This document shows, in pieces, positions 16,800 through 25,981 of a stretch of 64,000 bases of DNA (positions are counted from its first letter, which is position 1; each line of letters starts with the position of its first letter). The notes under the pieces are model-generated. The model worked only from the letters and a program-made list of their open reading frames with translations. It did not search any database and was not told the DNA's origin. The DNA is from Weeksellaceae bacterium (lineage in GTDB: Bacteria; Bacteroidota; Bacteroidia; Flavobacteriales; Weeksellaceae). The translations under genes and the position numbers were made by a program. The stretch covers positions 992,001 to 1,056,000 of the forward strand of contig OX460916.1 in assembly GCA_949788275.1 (NCBI GenBank). The letters run 5' to 3'.

Positions 16800-17092
16800 T
16801 TCAGGGCGAATTTTGATCAAGGGCGAATTGCGATTCGCCCCTACAATTCAACGAATTGTTTTTTATAAATTGACTTGAATGCTTCAATGTCTTGCGTATA
16901 ATGGGGGTGGATTGAATTTTTTGGGGTTTATTGGTTTAGGGCGAATTGCGATTCGCCCCTACATTCCAACGAATCGTTTTATATAAATTGACTTGAATGC
17001 TTTAATGATTTGCGCATAATGGGGTAAATTGAATTTTTTGGGGTTTATTGGTTTAGGGCGAATGGAAATTTACCCCTACAATCCACCAACCA
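16800..17092. repeat. REP array 2
   Basis: Cores at 16821, 16939 and a decayed one near 17055, spaced about 117 bp, plus a half core at 16803. The array starts at the RAYT 5' end and stops within a few bases of the DUF4132 gene's stop codon. Confidence 0.85.
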
Positions 17093-17096
17093 ATTC

Positions 17097-20000
17097 TTAG
17101 ATTTGATCGATTAAATTCTGACTTTCAATGGATGCATCATGGGTGAGTAATTTGGCTTTGGCAATAATAATGGTCAATGTATCGTCTTCGAAGAGCGGCA
17201 ATCGGTATTTTTTTATTTTCAACATAGACGCAGGATCTACGCGCATATCGATGTGTTTGTTGGTGGCTCTGTTCTGAACAAATCCGCTGCCAAGATTAAT
17301 TTTATATTCATTTAATTGACCTTTAATCAGTAAGAAATTGCTTTCAAAACCAAGTATATTCAACTCGAACATCGTGCCCAAATTGGTAAGAATCTGTTTA
17401 CGGTTGTTGGCTGATGCCGAATACGACAATTCACCCAGCATGTAGTTTTGAAAATAATCATCATAAAAATCAAATTCATCTTTCAACAATGGATTATTCA
17501 CTATACTGGTGGTGGCCACCATCAGGTCGATATCGCGAAAAATTTCCGACAACACCGTTGGGTCAATTTCCTCAATAGGTATCAGGGTTAAATTGGCTTT
17601 CACTAACTGAGAATCCTTTTCATTTCGACCTTGGCTAAGGAATACTTCGGTAGAGCAATTTGCGGTGTTATAGCGATCGTAAACCAGATTGAAATGGGCT
17701 GTAATATCCTGATGTTTAAGGTATTTTCGGGGATGATTATCCCCTTCATGCACATAGGAATAACGCCAACCAATGGTGTTACAAATGGCCATCAATTTAT
17801 CGTTTAAAAGGAAATGATTCTCAAAGCGAAGACTCTCCTTCTTTTCGTTTTTCGTTAACGGATAAGATTCTCGAAAGACTTGTTTTTCGGGTTGTTTTAG
17901 TTGCTTATCAAGCATATATATTTGCCAGTCGGTTACGCTGTTTGCCGTCGCTTGAATCGGATGCCAAAGGGAAATAAGTTCATTCGCATTCAAAGTCACT
18001 TCTTTGTGGTGAATGTCTCGACAAATAAAGTCGTCCGTATAGATAAACGATTTGTCGTCTGTGGTGGTCCAAACCATATGCTGTGCAAAATAGCGCATTA
18101 AGGGATGTTCCAAGATTAATTCAGTCCATTCGTCTTTTGTCCAACGGCGTTCATTCAGCCAGAAAGTACGTATTCGTGCTCTTAATTGGATTAAAGTTTT
18201 GTTGATGTCTTTTATGTAGGCATTAACAGGCTTAAGGTCAAAATTCGTTTTTACGTTTGCTGGAATTGATTTTAATTCCTTTCCATCCAAGGTCATCCAG
18301 CTGCTAACGACCTTTAAGTTTTTAATCCGAAGTAGTATACTTCCTTCATCTTCAATTTTTATTTCTTCAATCCCTTCGGTATTAAACCCAAAGCGGGGAA
18401 CTGTCTTATCGGCCAATAGTTCGGCAGAGGCGGTGGTGGTTGCTAAAAATAGATCGATGTATTTATCGAGGGCCACCAAAAAACGATTGTATTTGGTGCT
18501 GTTTCTAAACTGAATCAATATTCCAAAAGCTTCTTCTGCATCGCTTTTAGCCAACATTTCCATCACATAGTTCCCCAATGCTGCCGATTTCGGGCCTATA
18601 CCCGCTATTTTCGTGTAGGTATTGTCAATGGTGTTTTTACAATAGCGTTGAGCCTGTAAATCGTTGAAATGATGCAGGGCATAGAGCGTCATGTTTTTTT
18701 GAAGCACCATAAACGTTTCACTCATCCAAAATTCCTCGTTTTTAAAAGCCGAAAAAATGTAATTAATGCTGTTAAAGAATTCATTAACCGTTATTTGTTC
18801 TCGGTTATCATCCACGGTAGAAAACCATTTTTGGCTCAGTTTTTTCGATGGTTTAACCCCGATAAGTTCATCAAAAACAAGCTGGAACACCTTTTTAGAA
18901 GGATGGTCGCCCAAGTATTTTTCGATAAACCAACCAATGGAACTGCTATTGTCTTCCATAGCTGAATTTTCAAGGCAATAAAACAACGGACTTTCTTGGG
19001 TGAGGTATTCACCAATATCACCCAGTTGATTCTCTTTTTTCAGAAAATCGATCTGGGCTTTGGTCAAAAAACCTAGACTATTTATCGTGTTACGTTGATC
19101 GTCTTCATCCTTGGCGACAGTAAATTCCAAAGGACAATAAGCGAGCTGATGTGCTTTTAGAATGGACGTTAAATCGCTCAAGAACTCACCCGACCTGTGT
19201 AGGTGGTATTCTTGTTGATTGAAACTAATTTTACACAGCAATTGTTCCTCATCTTCTCGCCAGCTCTCGTCTTTGTAGACTTCAATTAAACTGCATTCGC
19301 CCAAACGTGAGAGTAGGTCTACCAAACGATTAACTTGCTTGGTGTTTTTAGGATCTTCGCGTAAAATGGTTGAAAATACACCCGAATACATCTGCTGGTA
19401 AATATCTTTTACCACGGGATTATCCGAGTGCTTTTTTTCGTAATTCTCTCGTATTAAGTCCAATAATTCAGGGTGAGGCTCGGTTTTTAATCCTTCGAAA
19501 ACCAAGGCCTCTATGTCGTTTTCTATAAAATTAGGCGTATAATTCGCACGATGGGTATTTCGAAGAACAAGTGGAGCATACATGGTCTCTAAACCAAAAC
19601 GAAGACCATTAGCTTTCCCGTTGTTTAAAACCTCTTTCAACCATTCTTCAGAACTTTCATTCTGTGTTAAAATCAAATCGGTCCACTTTTTACCAATCGA
19701 ATCGTTCAAGTGGGTATAACTATTCTGATACACATACACCAAGGCATTCACAACAGCTGCACGCCCAAAATCGGTAATTGCCACTTGAGTCGCATCGATA
19801 AGCGATGGTGGCAATTTTCTGGCTTTGGCATAATGCAATTCCTTAATTTCGTCGATAAACGAATTCACCACCGCTAGGCAAGGAGCATTTAATTGCATCA
19901 CGTGGTTGTTATTGAAGTTCGCCATGCTTTCTTCCAGAGAGGGGTCTAGGTTTTTCGAAGGCGACAGAACTTCCTCATCATAGCTCTTGTAATTTTTAAT

Positions 20001-20606
20001 TTCCAATAGCAGCATCATTTTATTATCTTCCTTGTAGAAGACATTAAAATGGTGGAGATGGGATTCAAATAATTCCTTATCACTGTGTTGTAGTTGACCC
20101 ATGGTGTATTCAAAACCAGAATTCGAAATAAAATCGTCCAATTTATTTAACCGCTTATGGTAAAATATAAAGGCGTTCAGTTTCAGTTTTGTAATGGCCT
20201 TTTCGTGCAAGTCAGCCAGATTCACGAAATCACCATTTCGCCTCGAATAATTATCATCGATATTGTTCAGATGAATCAGATCGTAATTCTTTCTGTTGTG
20301 GTGCAACAATTCAATAAACTGTTTTATTTTATCGGTGTTCGGATCTTTAACAACCAAGAAATTACCCAAGATTTTAAAAAAACACTGGTGTTTTACGGCT
20401 TCAATTTGTTCCGTGAAATAGGAATTGTCGGCATTTTGTTTTTCAACCGATTCAAAAAATTCATCGAAATACTGCTCTTTAAAATCGGCTAGATTTATAG
20501 CCATTTCCTTGCTCCAATCCAATAAGAAATCAATCACATCGTCTTTTATGACATCGGTTTCAACGGGGGTCTTTTGAGAACCAAAAAGAGATTTAAAAAA
20601 GCTCAT
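17097..20606 (-). CDS. DUF4132-family giant protein
   Basis: A 1169-residue cytoplasmic protein without signal or membrane segments. The C-terminal half matches my recollection of DUF4132 (MolR/YehI-like) proteins: WLNERRWTKDEWTELILEHPLMRYFAQHMVW, cited here only as the block near residues 825-855, then LWHPI, WQIYMLDKQLKQP with VFRESY, and near the end INLGSGFV, a conserved tail motif. The N-terminal half is alpha-helical, repeat-like and unassigned. DUF4132 proteins have no firmly known biochemical role. A 131-residue gene lies 12 bp upstream on the same strand. The pair is bracketed by REP arrays and RAYT sequence. Confidence 0.7.
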   Translation of the reverse strand: MSFFKSLFGSQKTPVETDVIKDDVIDFLLDWSKEMAINLADFKEQYFDEFFESVEKQNADNSYFTEQIEAVKHQCFFKILGNFLVVKDPNTDKIKQFIELLHHNRKNYDLIHLNNIDDNYSRRNGDFVNLADLHEKAITKLKLNAFIFYHKRLNKLDDFISNSGFEYTMGQLQHSDKELFESHLHHFNVFYKEDNKMMLLLEIKNYKSYDEEVLSPSKNLDPSLEESMANFNNNHVMQLNAPCLAVVNSFIDEIKELHYAKARKLPPSLIDATQVAITDFGRAAVVNALVYVYQNSYTHLNDSIGKKWTDLILTQNESSEEWLKEVLNNGKANGLRFGLETMYAPLVLRNTHRANYTPNFIENDIEALVFEGLKTEPHPELLDLIRENYEKKHSDNPVVKDIYQQMYSGVFSTILREDPKNTKQVNRLVDLLSRLGECSLIEVYKDESWREDEEQLLCKISFNQQEYHLHRSGEFLSDLTSILKAHQLAYCPLEFTVAKDEDDQRNTINSLGFLTKAQIDFLKKENQLGDIGEYLTQESPLFYCLENSAMEDNSSSIGWFIEKYLGDHPSKKVFQLVFDELIGVKPSKKLSQKWFSTVDDNREQITVNEFFNSINYIFSAFKNEEFWMSETFMVLQKNMTLYALHHFNDLQAQRYCKNTIDNTYTKIAGIGPKSAALGNYVMEMLAKSDAEEAFGILIQFRNSTKYNRFLVALDKYIDLFLATTTASAELLADKTVPRFGFNTEGIEEIKIEDEGSILLRIKNLKVVSSWMTLDGKELKSIPANVKTNFDLKPVNAYIKDINKTLIQLRARIRTFWLNERRWTKDEWTELILEHPLMRYFAQHMVWTTTDDKSFIYTDDFICRDIHHKEVTLNANELISLWHPIQATANSVTDWQIYMLDKQLKQPEKQVFRESYPLTKNEKKESLRFENHFLLNDKLMAICNTIGWRYSYVHEGDNHPRKYLKHQDITAHFNLVYDRYNTANCSTEVFLSQGRNEKDSQLVKANLTLIPIEEIDPTVLSEIFRDIDLMVATTSIVNNPLLKDEFDFYDDYFQNYMLGELSYSASANNRKQILTNLGTMFELNILGFESNFLLIKGQLNEYKINLGSGFVQNRATNKHIDMRVDPASMLKIKKYRLPLFEDDTLTIIIAKAKLLTHDASIESQNLIDQI

Positions 20607-20618
20607 AGTGTTTTATTT

Positions 20619-21014
20619 TTAAAATTTTAAGTGATTAATAGATTCAATGTCAATAAATTGAATTATACTACTTGATGAAATACTTAAAGTAGCGTTGAAA
20701 TTGAAAACAGGTTTGAAATCAACCATCAACAACAGTCTTTTCTGAATTAACTGATGCATAAGCTTGTAGGCCGTATACTCGGTATCTTCCCATTTTGCCC
20801 AATCATTCCTATTTTCGCTAACCAGTATTTTTAGATAGGCGATATCCTCTTTCGTTAGTAAAAGTTCATCCATGGCCGTTTTTAACTGTTTCAAATGATC
20901 CATGGCTGTTTTATGCGTATCCATTTGCAGAAACAGTTCAGCAATAAAACTAAATGTATCGGTATAGACTGTACTAACATCCTCAAGCTGAATCGAAATA
21001 GATAATGGTTCCAT
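20619..21014 (-). CDS. hypothetical protein, partner of the DUF4132 gene
   Basis: Not recognised. A 131-residue acidic, mostly helical protein (charged heptad-like stretch about residues 30-85, KTAMDHLKQLKTAMDELLL) with no signal peptide. It precedes the DUF4132 gene by only 12 bp on the same strand, so both are probably co-transcribed from a promoter between 21015 and about 21090. A regulatory or complex-forming role with the large protein is inference. Confidence 0.55.
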   Translation of the reverse strand: MEPLSISIQLEDVSTVYTDTFSFIAELFLQMDTHKTAMDHLKQLKTAMDELLLTKEDIAYLKILVSENRNDWAKWEDTEYTAYKLMHQLIQKRLLLMVDFKPVFNFNATLSISSSSIIQFIDIESINHLKF

Positions 21015-21090
21015 AAGGCTTTAAAAATAGGAATAAAATTGCATTTTCACTTTCAAATTTCACTCTCATTTTAACTAAGGTGATTGGTTT

Positions 21091-21137
21091 AATTCCGTTG
21101 CCAAATTTTATAATCCAATTTTGTAATCAATTCGATT
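21091..21137 (-). pseudogene. RAYT transposase scrap
   Basis: Forty-seven bases matching RAYT gene sequence at about 16236-16281 (the part encoding LITKLDYKIWQR) with only two or three differences. The flanks are unrelated to the rest of the gene. Confidence 0.7.
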
Positions 21138-21185
21138 CGTTTTCCGGTATTTCCTTTATTTTTCAACTCCATAACGATGTATCTG

Positions 21186-21306
21186 GGCGCATCGCCATTG
21201 TTTATGCTATCGCATCAAAATGCCGTCGGGCTTTTCGCACTCGCTCTTTTACGCCACTTCGTTCTGTAAAAGGAGCTCAAACAATGCTTCAATCCCTTGC
21301 GCAAAT
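21186..21306 (-). repeat. structured intergenic element, copy 4 (long-arm subtype b)
   Basis: GGGCGC to GCGCAAATG, with an imperfect arm (CATTTTGATGC against GCATAAACAATG on the minus strand) and the body CGGGCTTTTCGCACTCGC. Its right end runs straight into a REP-array spacer (GGGTAAATTGAATTTTTCGG) at the homologous position. Confidence 0.7.
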
Positions 21307-22200
21307 GAGGGTAAATTGAATTTTTCGGGGTTTATTGGTTTAGGGCGAATTGCGATTCGCCCCTACATTCCAACGAATCGTTTTTTATAAATTGACCTGA
21401 ATGCTTCAATGTTTTGCACATAGTGGGGTAGATTGATTTTTTTGGGATTTATTGGTTTAGGGCGAATTGCGATTCGCCCCTGCATTCCAACGCTTTGGCT
21501 TTTTATAAATTGACTTGAATGCTTCTATGTCTTGCGCATATTGGGGTAAATTGAATTTTTCGAGGTTTATTGGTTTAGGGCGAATTGCGATTCGCCCCTA
21601 CATTCCAACGAATCGTTTTTTATAAATTGACCTGAATGCTTCAATGTTTTGCACATAGTGGGGTAGATTGATTTTTTTGGGATTTATTGGTTTAGGGCGA
21701 ATTGCGATTCGCCCCTGCATTCCAACGCTTTGGCTTTTTATAAATTGACTTGAATGCTTCTATGTCTTGCGCATATTGGGGTAAATTGAATTTTTCGAGG
21801 TTTATTGGTTTAGGGCGAATTGCGATTCGCCCCTACAATCCAACGCTTTGGCTTTTTATAAATTGACTTGAATGCTTCTATGTCTTACGTATAATGGCGG
21901 TAAATTGAATTTTTCGGGGTTTATTGGTTCAGGGCGAATTGCGATTCGCCCCTACAATCCAACGCTGTGTTTTTTTATAAATTGACTTGAATGCTTCCAT
22001 GTTTTGCGTATAATGGGGGTAAATTGAATTTTTCGGGGTTTATTGGTTTAGGGCGAATGGCGATTCGCCCCTAGATTCCAACGCTTTGGCTTTTTATAAA
22101 TTGACTTGAATGCTTCAATGTTTTGCGTATAATGGCGGTAAATTGAATTTTTCGGGGTTTATTGGTTTAGGGCGAATGGCGATTCGCCCCTACGATTCAA
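21290..22200. repeat. REP array 3, eight units
   Basis: Palindromic cores begin at 21343, 21460, 21578, 21695, 21813, 21932, 22051 and 22170, a spacing of 117-119 bp. The first five units show a dimer period of about 235 bp (alternating GAATCG/GACCTGAAT and GCTTTGGC spacer types). The last two cores carry GGCGAATGGCGATTCGCC, a shared variant. Confidence 0.9.
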
Positions 22201-22255
22201 CAATTTTTTTCAGAATTTACCTAGGTCTATACCCCACATTTAATCTCAGATATCG

Positions 22256-22263
22256 TACGTTTG
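22256..22263 (+). promoter_or_regulatory. TAnnTTTG -7 box for the DUF1826-like gene
   Basis: TACGTTTG, 36 nt before the ATG at 22300, beginning about 55 bp after the last REP unit ends. Confidence 0.5.
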
Positions 22264-22299
22264 CAACGGATTTAATTTTTCAATAATCCATCAAAATAT

Positions 22300-22998
22300 A
22301 TGAGCGATTGGCTATCCAATGATCACCAAATAGGCGTTGTTTCAACCTTTTCAGAACTCGTGAACACGCCTTTTCAGGGCAAAAGAAATGCCTTGTGTTG
22401 GCAGCGTCATTTAGTGGGGAATTTTAAGGAAATCGCTGAGCGATTGCCGAGCACCGATGCTGTACGGGATGTGTCTTTGGATGAACTTCTTGCTCTTGAT
22501 TTATCGGAAGAAGGGGCCATGGCTAGAGATGAGATCGTTCGTGATTTGGCCTTATTAACCGATGGGGGTTTTTTACCTTCCCTCAACTTAATTCACCACT
22601 ACAACCGCGACGATGAATTCGATTTTATCGCCACCGATGTCTATTCCTTCCATGTCGATCGTTCGCCCATGGCTACCGATACCTATTTATGTACTTATTT
22701 TGGAGCGTCGAGTGATATAATCGCCAACGAAGAGGTGGTACAAAAGATAGCAGTGCCCGAAATTAGAGATCAGCTGAAACAATTACACCAAGGAAGAGAG
22801 GAGGAGTTTGAAGCGTTTTTAAAGACGTATTTTTTCGATTTGCACTATCAGCCAAAGGTCGATGCAACACCCGTTAATTTGGGGCTGGGTCATTTGTGGC
22901 GACTGGCCATTGATCATCCCACCCAAAAGGTTTTGCCTTGTGTGCACAGAGCCCCCAAAGAAAATGAAGGCGAGTATCGCTTAATGATCATCTGTTAA
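22300..22998 (+). CDS. DUF1826-like protein
   Basis: A 232-residue cytoplasmic protein. Its pattern matches what I recall of DUF1826: an early LCWQRHL, a mid-protein FHVDRSPM followed by TYLCTYFGASS, then GHLWRLA and a final VHRAPKENEGEYRLMI. The two histidine motifs could bind metal. In Proteobacteria DUF1826 genes sit in zinc-responsive loci; whether that holds here is unknown. It has its own promoter box. No cognate neighbours. Confidence 0.6.
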   Translation: MSDWLSNDHQIGVVSTFSELVNTPFQGKRNALCWQRHLVGNFKEIAERLPSTDAVRDVSLDELLALDLSEEGAMARDEIVRDLALLTDGGFLPSLNLIHHYNRDDEFDFIATDVYSFHVDRSPMATDTYLCTYFGASSDIIANEEVVQKIAVPEIRDQLKQLHQGREEEFEAFLKTYFFDLHYQPKVDATPVNLGLGHLWRLAIDHPTQKVLPCVHRAPKENEGEYRLMIIC

Positions 22999-23100
22999 GG
23001 ACGAGCGCTCTTTCTCGCAGCTTCAAATTTCGATTTTCTTAAAGGCTTCAATAAAGCATTAAATAGATTTTGACGACAACACATCTTCTATTTAAATTTT

Positions 23101-23121
23101 AAACCTTAAACCTTAAACCTT
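23101..23121. repeat. (AAACCTT)3 short tandem repeat
   Basis: Three exact heptamers in the gap after the DUF1826-like gene. Confidence 0.8.
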
Positions 23122-23172
23122 AAACTTTTCAAATCTTTCAAATCATCTAGGCTTTCCATATTCGCCTGTGTA

Positions 23173-23286
23173 TCGCGCAAAGGATTGCAGCGGCATCCTT
23201 TGTTGGGCCATTCCGAAGGTGGATTAAAAACGGATATTGTTGCCCAACAAAGATATAGCGTAAAGCCTGGCCCGAAGGGTGCGCCC
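23173..23286 (+). repeat. structured intergenic element, copy 5 (TTTGTTGGG-arm type)
   Basis: GCGCAAAGGATTGCAGCGGC, TTTGTTGGG and CCCAACAAA arm with a unique loop, then AGCGTAAAGC, CCCGAAGGG and GCGCCC. It abuts the terminator of the hydrolase gene. Confidence 0.75.
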
Positions 23287-23322
23287 AAAAAAGAAACCCC
23301 GCTTAAGTCATTTTAAACGGGG
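23287..23322 (-). terminator. rho-independent terminator of the alpha/beta hydrolase gene
   Basis: Minus-strand CCCCGTTTAA / TTAAGCGGGG 10-bp stem (one T-G pair; 23297-23322) followed by TTTCTTTTTT down to 23287. Confidence 0.8.
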
Positions 23323-23369
23323 TATTGGTTTGTAAATCAGTATTTAATGCTGTTTATTGTCCGTGTATT

Positions 23370-24452
23370 TTAGTTGTATTTGGCGAAAAAAGTGGTGAAT
23401 GCCTCATACAGAATTTCAGGTTCTTCTGAGGGGACATTGTGAGAGGCATTTTTAATGTACACTAAATGTTTGTCTTTTTTAGGCACATTTTTTAAGGCTT
23501 TGTAAATCATGCGGCCCGACTCGACACCAATGGCGTAGTCGAATTCGCCTTGAATAATTAAAATAGGCGTTTTAATAACCGCAAGTTGATCTAAGATATT
23601 GAGATTGTTGTAGGCTTCTTGGCCATGAAAGACCTCGTTCACGTATTCAAACTTTTCCATTACTTTTTCCAACAATTCAGGCGTATATTTATTGCGCGTA
23701 TAGAAATCGGGATCCTTTAAGAGGGCCTCTATTTTTCCTTTCTTTTCGGGTTGAGCCCAATAGACATCAAAGCCTAAGTCTTTTGGAAAAACATAACGAA
23801 TAGTGTTCATGTCTTTAAAAAAGCTTTTGAAACCGCTTTTCTCAATAACGTCTAGCTGGCTCAGAATTTCGTTGTAGCGGTTTATTTTAATAGGATCAGT
23901 CGTTTCTTTTAGCAATTTATTGGCGAGTTGTTTTTCGTGTTTGATAAGGGCAAGGCTGTTGTGTTGAATATTGGCCGATCCCGAATTGCTGATAAATGCA
24001 TTGATTTTTTCTTGGTGTTTTATTAAATACAAATAGCCATACATACCACCCCAAGAAGAACCCAAAAGATTTATTTTCTTGTTGGGGTATTTGCGCTTTA
24101 TGGTTTCAACAACACGGTCTAAATCTTTTACAAATTGATCGGTTGTTAACATCGATTTATCTCTCCATTCGTCTGATTTCCCGCTTCCTCTCTGATCGAA
24201 ATAAACCATGAGGTAGTCCTCTTCAAACACATCACGAAAAAACTCGTGGTCCACATTAAAAGCCCCAGGGCCACCGTGTAGGGTAATAATAATAGGCTTA
24301 TCGGGATTACCAACAACCCGAGTATATAGCCTCGTTTTTTCAATGGGAATAAAAAACTCAGTGTCTACTTGCTCGGTTTGTTTATGCTCTTTCTTTTGTG
24401 CATAAACCATGAGCGTTAAGAACAGGTAAATAAGAATGTTCAGTTTTTTCAT
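23370..24452 (-). CDS. secreted alpha/beta hydrolase (S33 proline iminopeptidase-like)
   Basis: Serine hydrolase with the alpha/beta fold. A signal peptide (MKKLNILIYLFLTLMVYAQ) sends it to the periplasm or beyond. HGGPG (oxyanion-hole motif typical of proline iminopeptidases) is followed by FDQRGSGKS and the nucleophile elbow GSSWGG. Acid and histidine are expected in GEFDYAIG and ASHNVP, both present. Length 360 residues. An exported aminopeptidase acting on peptides is the best guess; other S33 or esterase substrates are possible. A GntR regulator lies 68 bp upstream on the same strand and may control it. Confidence 0.82.
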   Translation of the reverse strand: MKKLNILIYLFLTLMVYAQKKEHKQTEQVDTEFFIPIEKTRLYTRVVGNPDKPIIITLHGGPGAFNVDHEFFRDVFEEDYLMVYFDQRGSGKSDEWRDKSMLTTDQFVKDLDRVVETIKRKYPNKKINLLGSSWGGMYGYLYLIKHQEKINAFISNSGSANIQHNSLALIKHEKQLANKLLKETTDPIKINRYNEILSQLDVIEKSGFKSFFKDMNTIRYVFPKDLGFDVYWAQPEKKGKIEALLKDPDFYTRNKYTPELLEKVMEKFEYVNEVFHGQEAYNNLNILDQLAVIKTPILIIQGEFDYAIGVESGRMIYKALKNVPKKDKHLVYIKNASHNVPSEEPEILYEAFTTFFAKYN

Positions 24453-24520
24453 GTGTGTTAATGTTAATTTATTTTAATTCGTTTTTTCGTGTCTGTTGTA
24501 GAAGGGTTGAATGGAGTGCC

Positions 24521-25165
24521 TTAGTCTTCGTTGGTATTTCTTAGCCAGTGAAGAAGTGTATCCATGCCAACTGTATTATTGTCGGCCAATAGTTGGGTGG
24601 CTTTTAGCAAGTCACCATTTTGCAACTGTTGTATAATTTCTTGGTGTTGATTGCTCGATTTTTCCACCGTTTTATTCATCGCCATATAGGCATATTCGTA
24701 GCGTTGCGACTGAAGATGCAAGGTTTTAATCATTTTCATCAACCGCAGATTGGGGCAGTTGGCGAGTAACAAGATGTGCCACGATTCGTCCAATTCCACC
24801 ACTCCTTTGGCCGATTGGGTGTTGATAAGCCTTTGATTTATGGTCTGTAGTTCGTCCAACACTTCATGAGAAGGAAGGCCCGCTAACTCCAAGGCAAATG
24901 ATTCTAGTTTGGCGCGTAAAGGATAGATCTCATAAATATCGGCCTCTGAAAAAGGGGCCAAGCGGTAGCCTTTTCGTGCTTCAGACACCACAATTCCTTC
25001 CCATTCCAATTGCTGAAGGGCCTCTCTAAGAGGGGTTCGGCTAATGTTTAACACATCGGTTAATTGTACTTCGCGCATAGGCTCGTTGGGCTTAATCGTC
25101 CCCTCGATGATCAGTTGCCACAGGGCTTTTATAATTTGGCTTTTTAAAGATTCAGGTGCTATCAT
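24521..25165 (-). CDS. GntR-family regulator (FadR/FCD subgroup)
   Basis: A 214-residue transcription factor. The winged HTH covers about residues 8-75 with VQLTDVLNISRTPLREALQQLEWEGIV, the GntR signature (quoted only for its positions 33-59 and key residues R43, P45, R47, E48). The FCD effector domain follows (about 80-205), all-helical, with histidines expected to hold a metal. A perfect palindrome TTGTATACAA lies just upstream, the usual type of site for this subgroup, so autoregulation is likely. The hydrolase gene downstream on the same strand is a probable target. Confidence 0.85.
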   Translation of the reverse strand: MIAPESLKSQIIKALWQLIIEGTIKPNEPMREVQLTDVLNISRTPLREALQQLEWEGIVVSEARKGYRLAPFSEADIYEIYPLRAKLESFALELAGLPSHEVLDELQTINQRLINTQSAKGVVELDESWHILLLANCPNLRLMKMIKTLHLQSQRYEYAYMAMNKTVEKSSNQHQEIIQQLQNGDLLKATQLLADNNTVGMDTLLHWLRNTNED

Positions 25166-25181
25166 ACGACTAAAATGTATA

Positions 25182-25191
25182 TTGTATACAA
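25182..25191. promoter_or_regulatory. putative GntR operator
   Basis: TTGTATACAA, a perfect 10-bp palindrome 16 bp before the gntR start codon, matching the general FCD-subfamily operator shape. Confidence 0.55.
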
Positions 25192-25307
25192 AATGTAAAA
25201 CTAATCATTTTTTGCGAACGAAAACAGGTCATTGTTAGAAAATTTTCCTTGAACAACAATAGGTCAGTCCTTTAAATCTAGAACACCCTAATCAGGATGA
25301 TCATTTA

Positions 25308-25357
25308 AATGAATAGACTACCCCTTTTAGGAGTTTCGCGGGGTAATCTAATTCATT
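25308..25357. terminator. large hairpin after the thiamine operon
   Basis: AATGAAT...ATTCATT closing a stem that also pairs ACTACCCC with GGGGTAAT around a 15-nt loop. The gene on the minus strand ends at 25382. The T-rich side is on the plus strand, so its action as a minus-strand terminator is not certain. Confidence 0.5.
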
Positions 25358-25381
25358 GTTTTTAGTTTATAAGCATCTAAA

Positions 25382-25981
25382 TTATTGCAATGCGTAAATT
25401 CCTTTCTGGTATAAAAGAACGCTCATGCCAGCTTGCTTAGCGGCTTGTATACCATAAGTAGAATCTTCTATAACAAGGCAGTCTTTTGGGGAGACCTTGA
25501 GTTTTTTTGCTGTCTTTAAAAAAATTTCAGGATGTGGTTTAACCATGGTAACATCGTCTGCAGTAACAATGGCGTTAAAAATGGTTTCTAATTCCGCTTT
25601 GTTTAAAACCACTTCGACAATTGCGCTCGGTGAATTTGTTGCTAACCCTAATAAAAAAGACTGGGCGTGTAAATTGTTAATCAGCTTTTGAACATCTGTG
25701 TTAATGCAATCATTGCTTTTAATTAAATGAATCATTTGATGAATCACAGAATTCTCAATATGGTCTATGTTATGTGATTGTTGTGGGAATTTACTCAACC
25801 AAAAGGTAATCGCTTCTCTGGTAGACATAGATTCTGTTTGTCGTTGAAGCGTTTTTTCTTCTCTAATCCCAAAACTTGAAAGCATCTGATTTTCAGTTGT
25901 TTTCCAATAAGCCAAGCTATCCACAACGACTCCATCCATATCGAAAATGATGGCTTTGAAGTTTTTTAATAACGCTTCCAT
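25382..25981 (-). CDS. HAD phosphatase in the thiamine operon (candidate TMP phosphatase)
   Basis: HAD-superfamily hydrolase of the beta-phosphoglucomutase-like type, 199 residues. FDMDGVVVDS gives nucleophile D14 and general acid D16; ATNSPS is motif II, KPHPEIFLK carries the motif III lysine and VIEDSTYGIQAAKQAG is motif IV. It overlaps tenA by 16 nt and is the last gene under the TPP riboswitch. HAD phosphatases linked to thiamine genes are known to dephosphorylate thiamine monophosphate, and plants have a TenA-HAD fusion with that role, so TMP phosphatase is the likely function. It could instead clear another phosphorylated intermediate. Confidence 0.75.
   Translation of the reverse strand: MEALLKNFKAIIFDMDGVVVDSLAYWKTTENQMLSSFGIREEKTLQRQTESMSTREAITFWLSKFPQQSHNIDHIENSVIHQMIHLIKSNDCINTDVQKLINNLHAQSFLLGLATNSPSAIVEVVLNKAELETIFNAIVTADDVTMVKPHPEIFLKTAKKLKVSPKDCLVIEDSTYGIQAAKQAGMSVLLYQKGIYALQ

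Noticed and set aside
15870-22140. TTGAAT-16 nt-TATAAT in every REP spacer as a sigma-70 promoter
   Set aside because: Bacteroidota use TTTG/TAnnTTTG promoters; the match recurs only because the spacer is repeated and most copies have no gene downstream.
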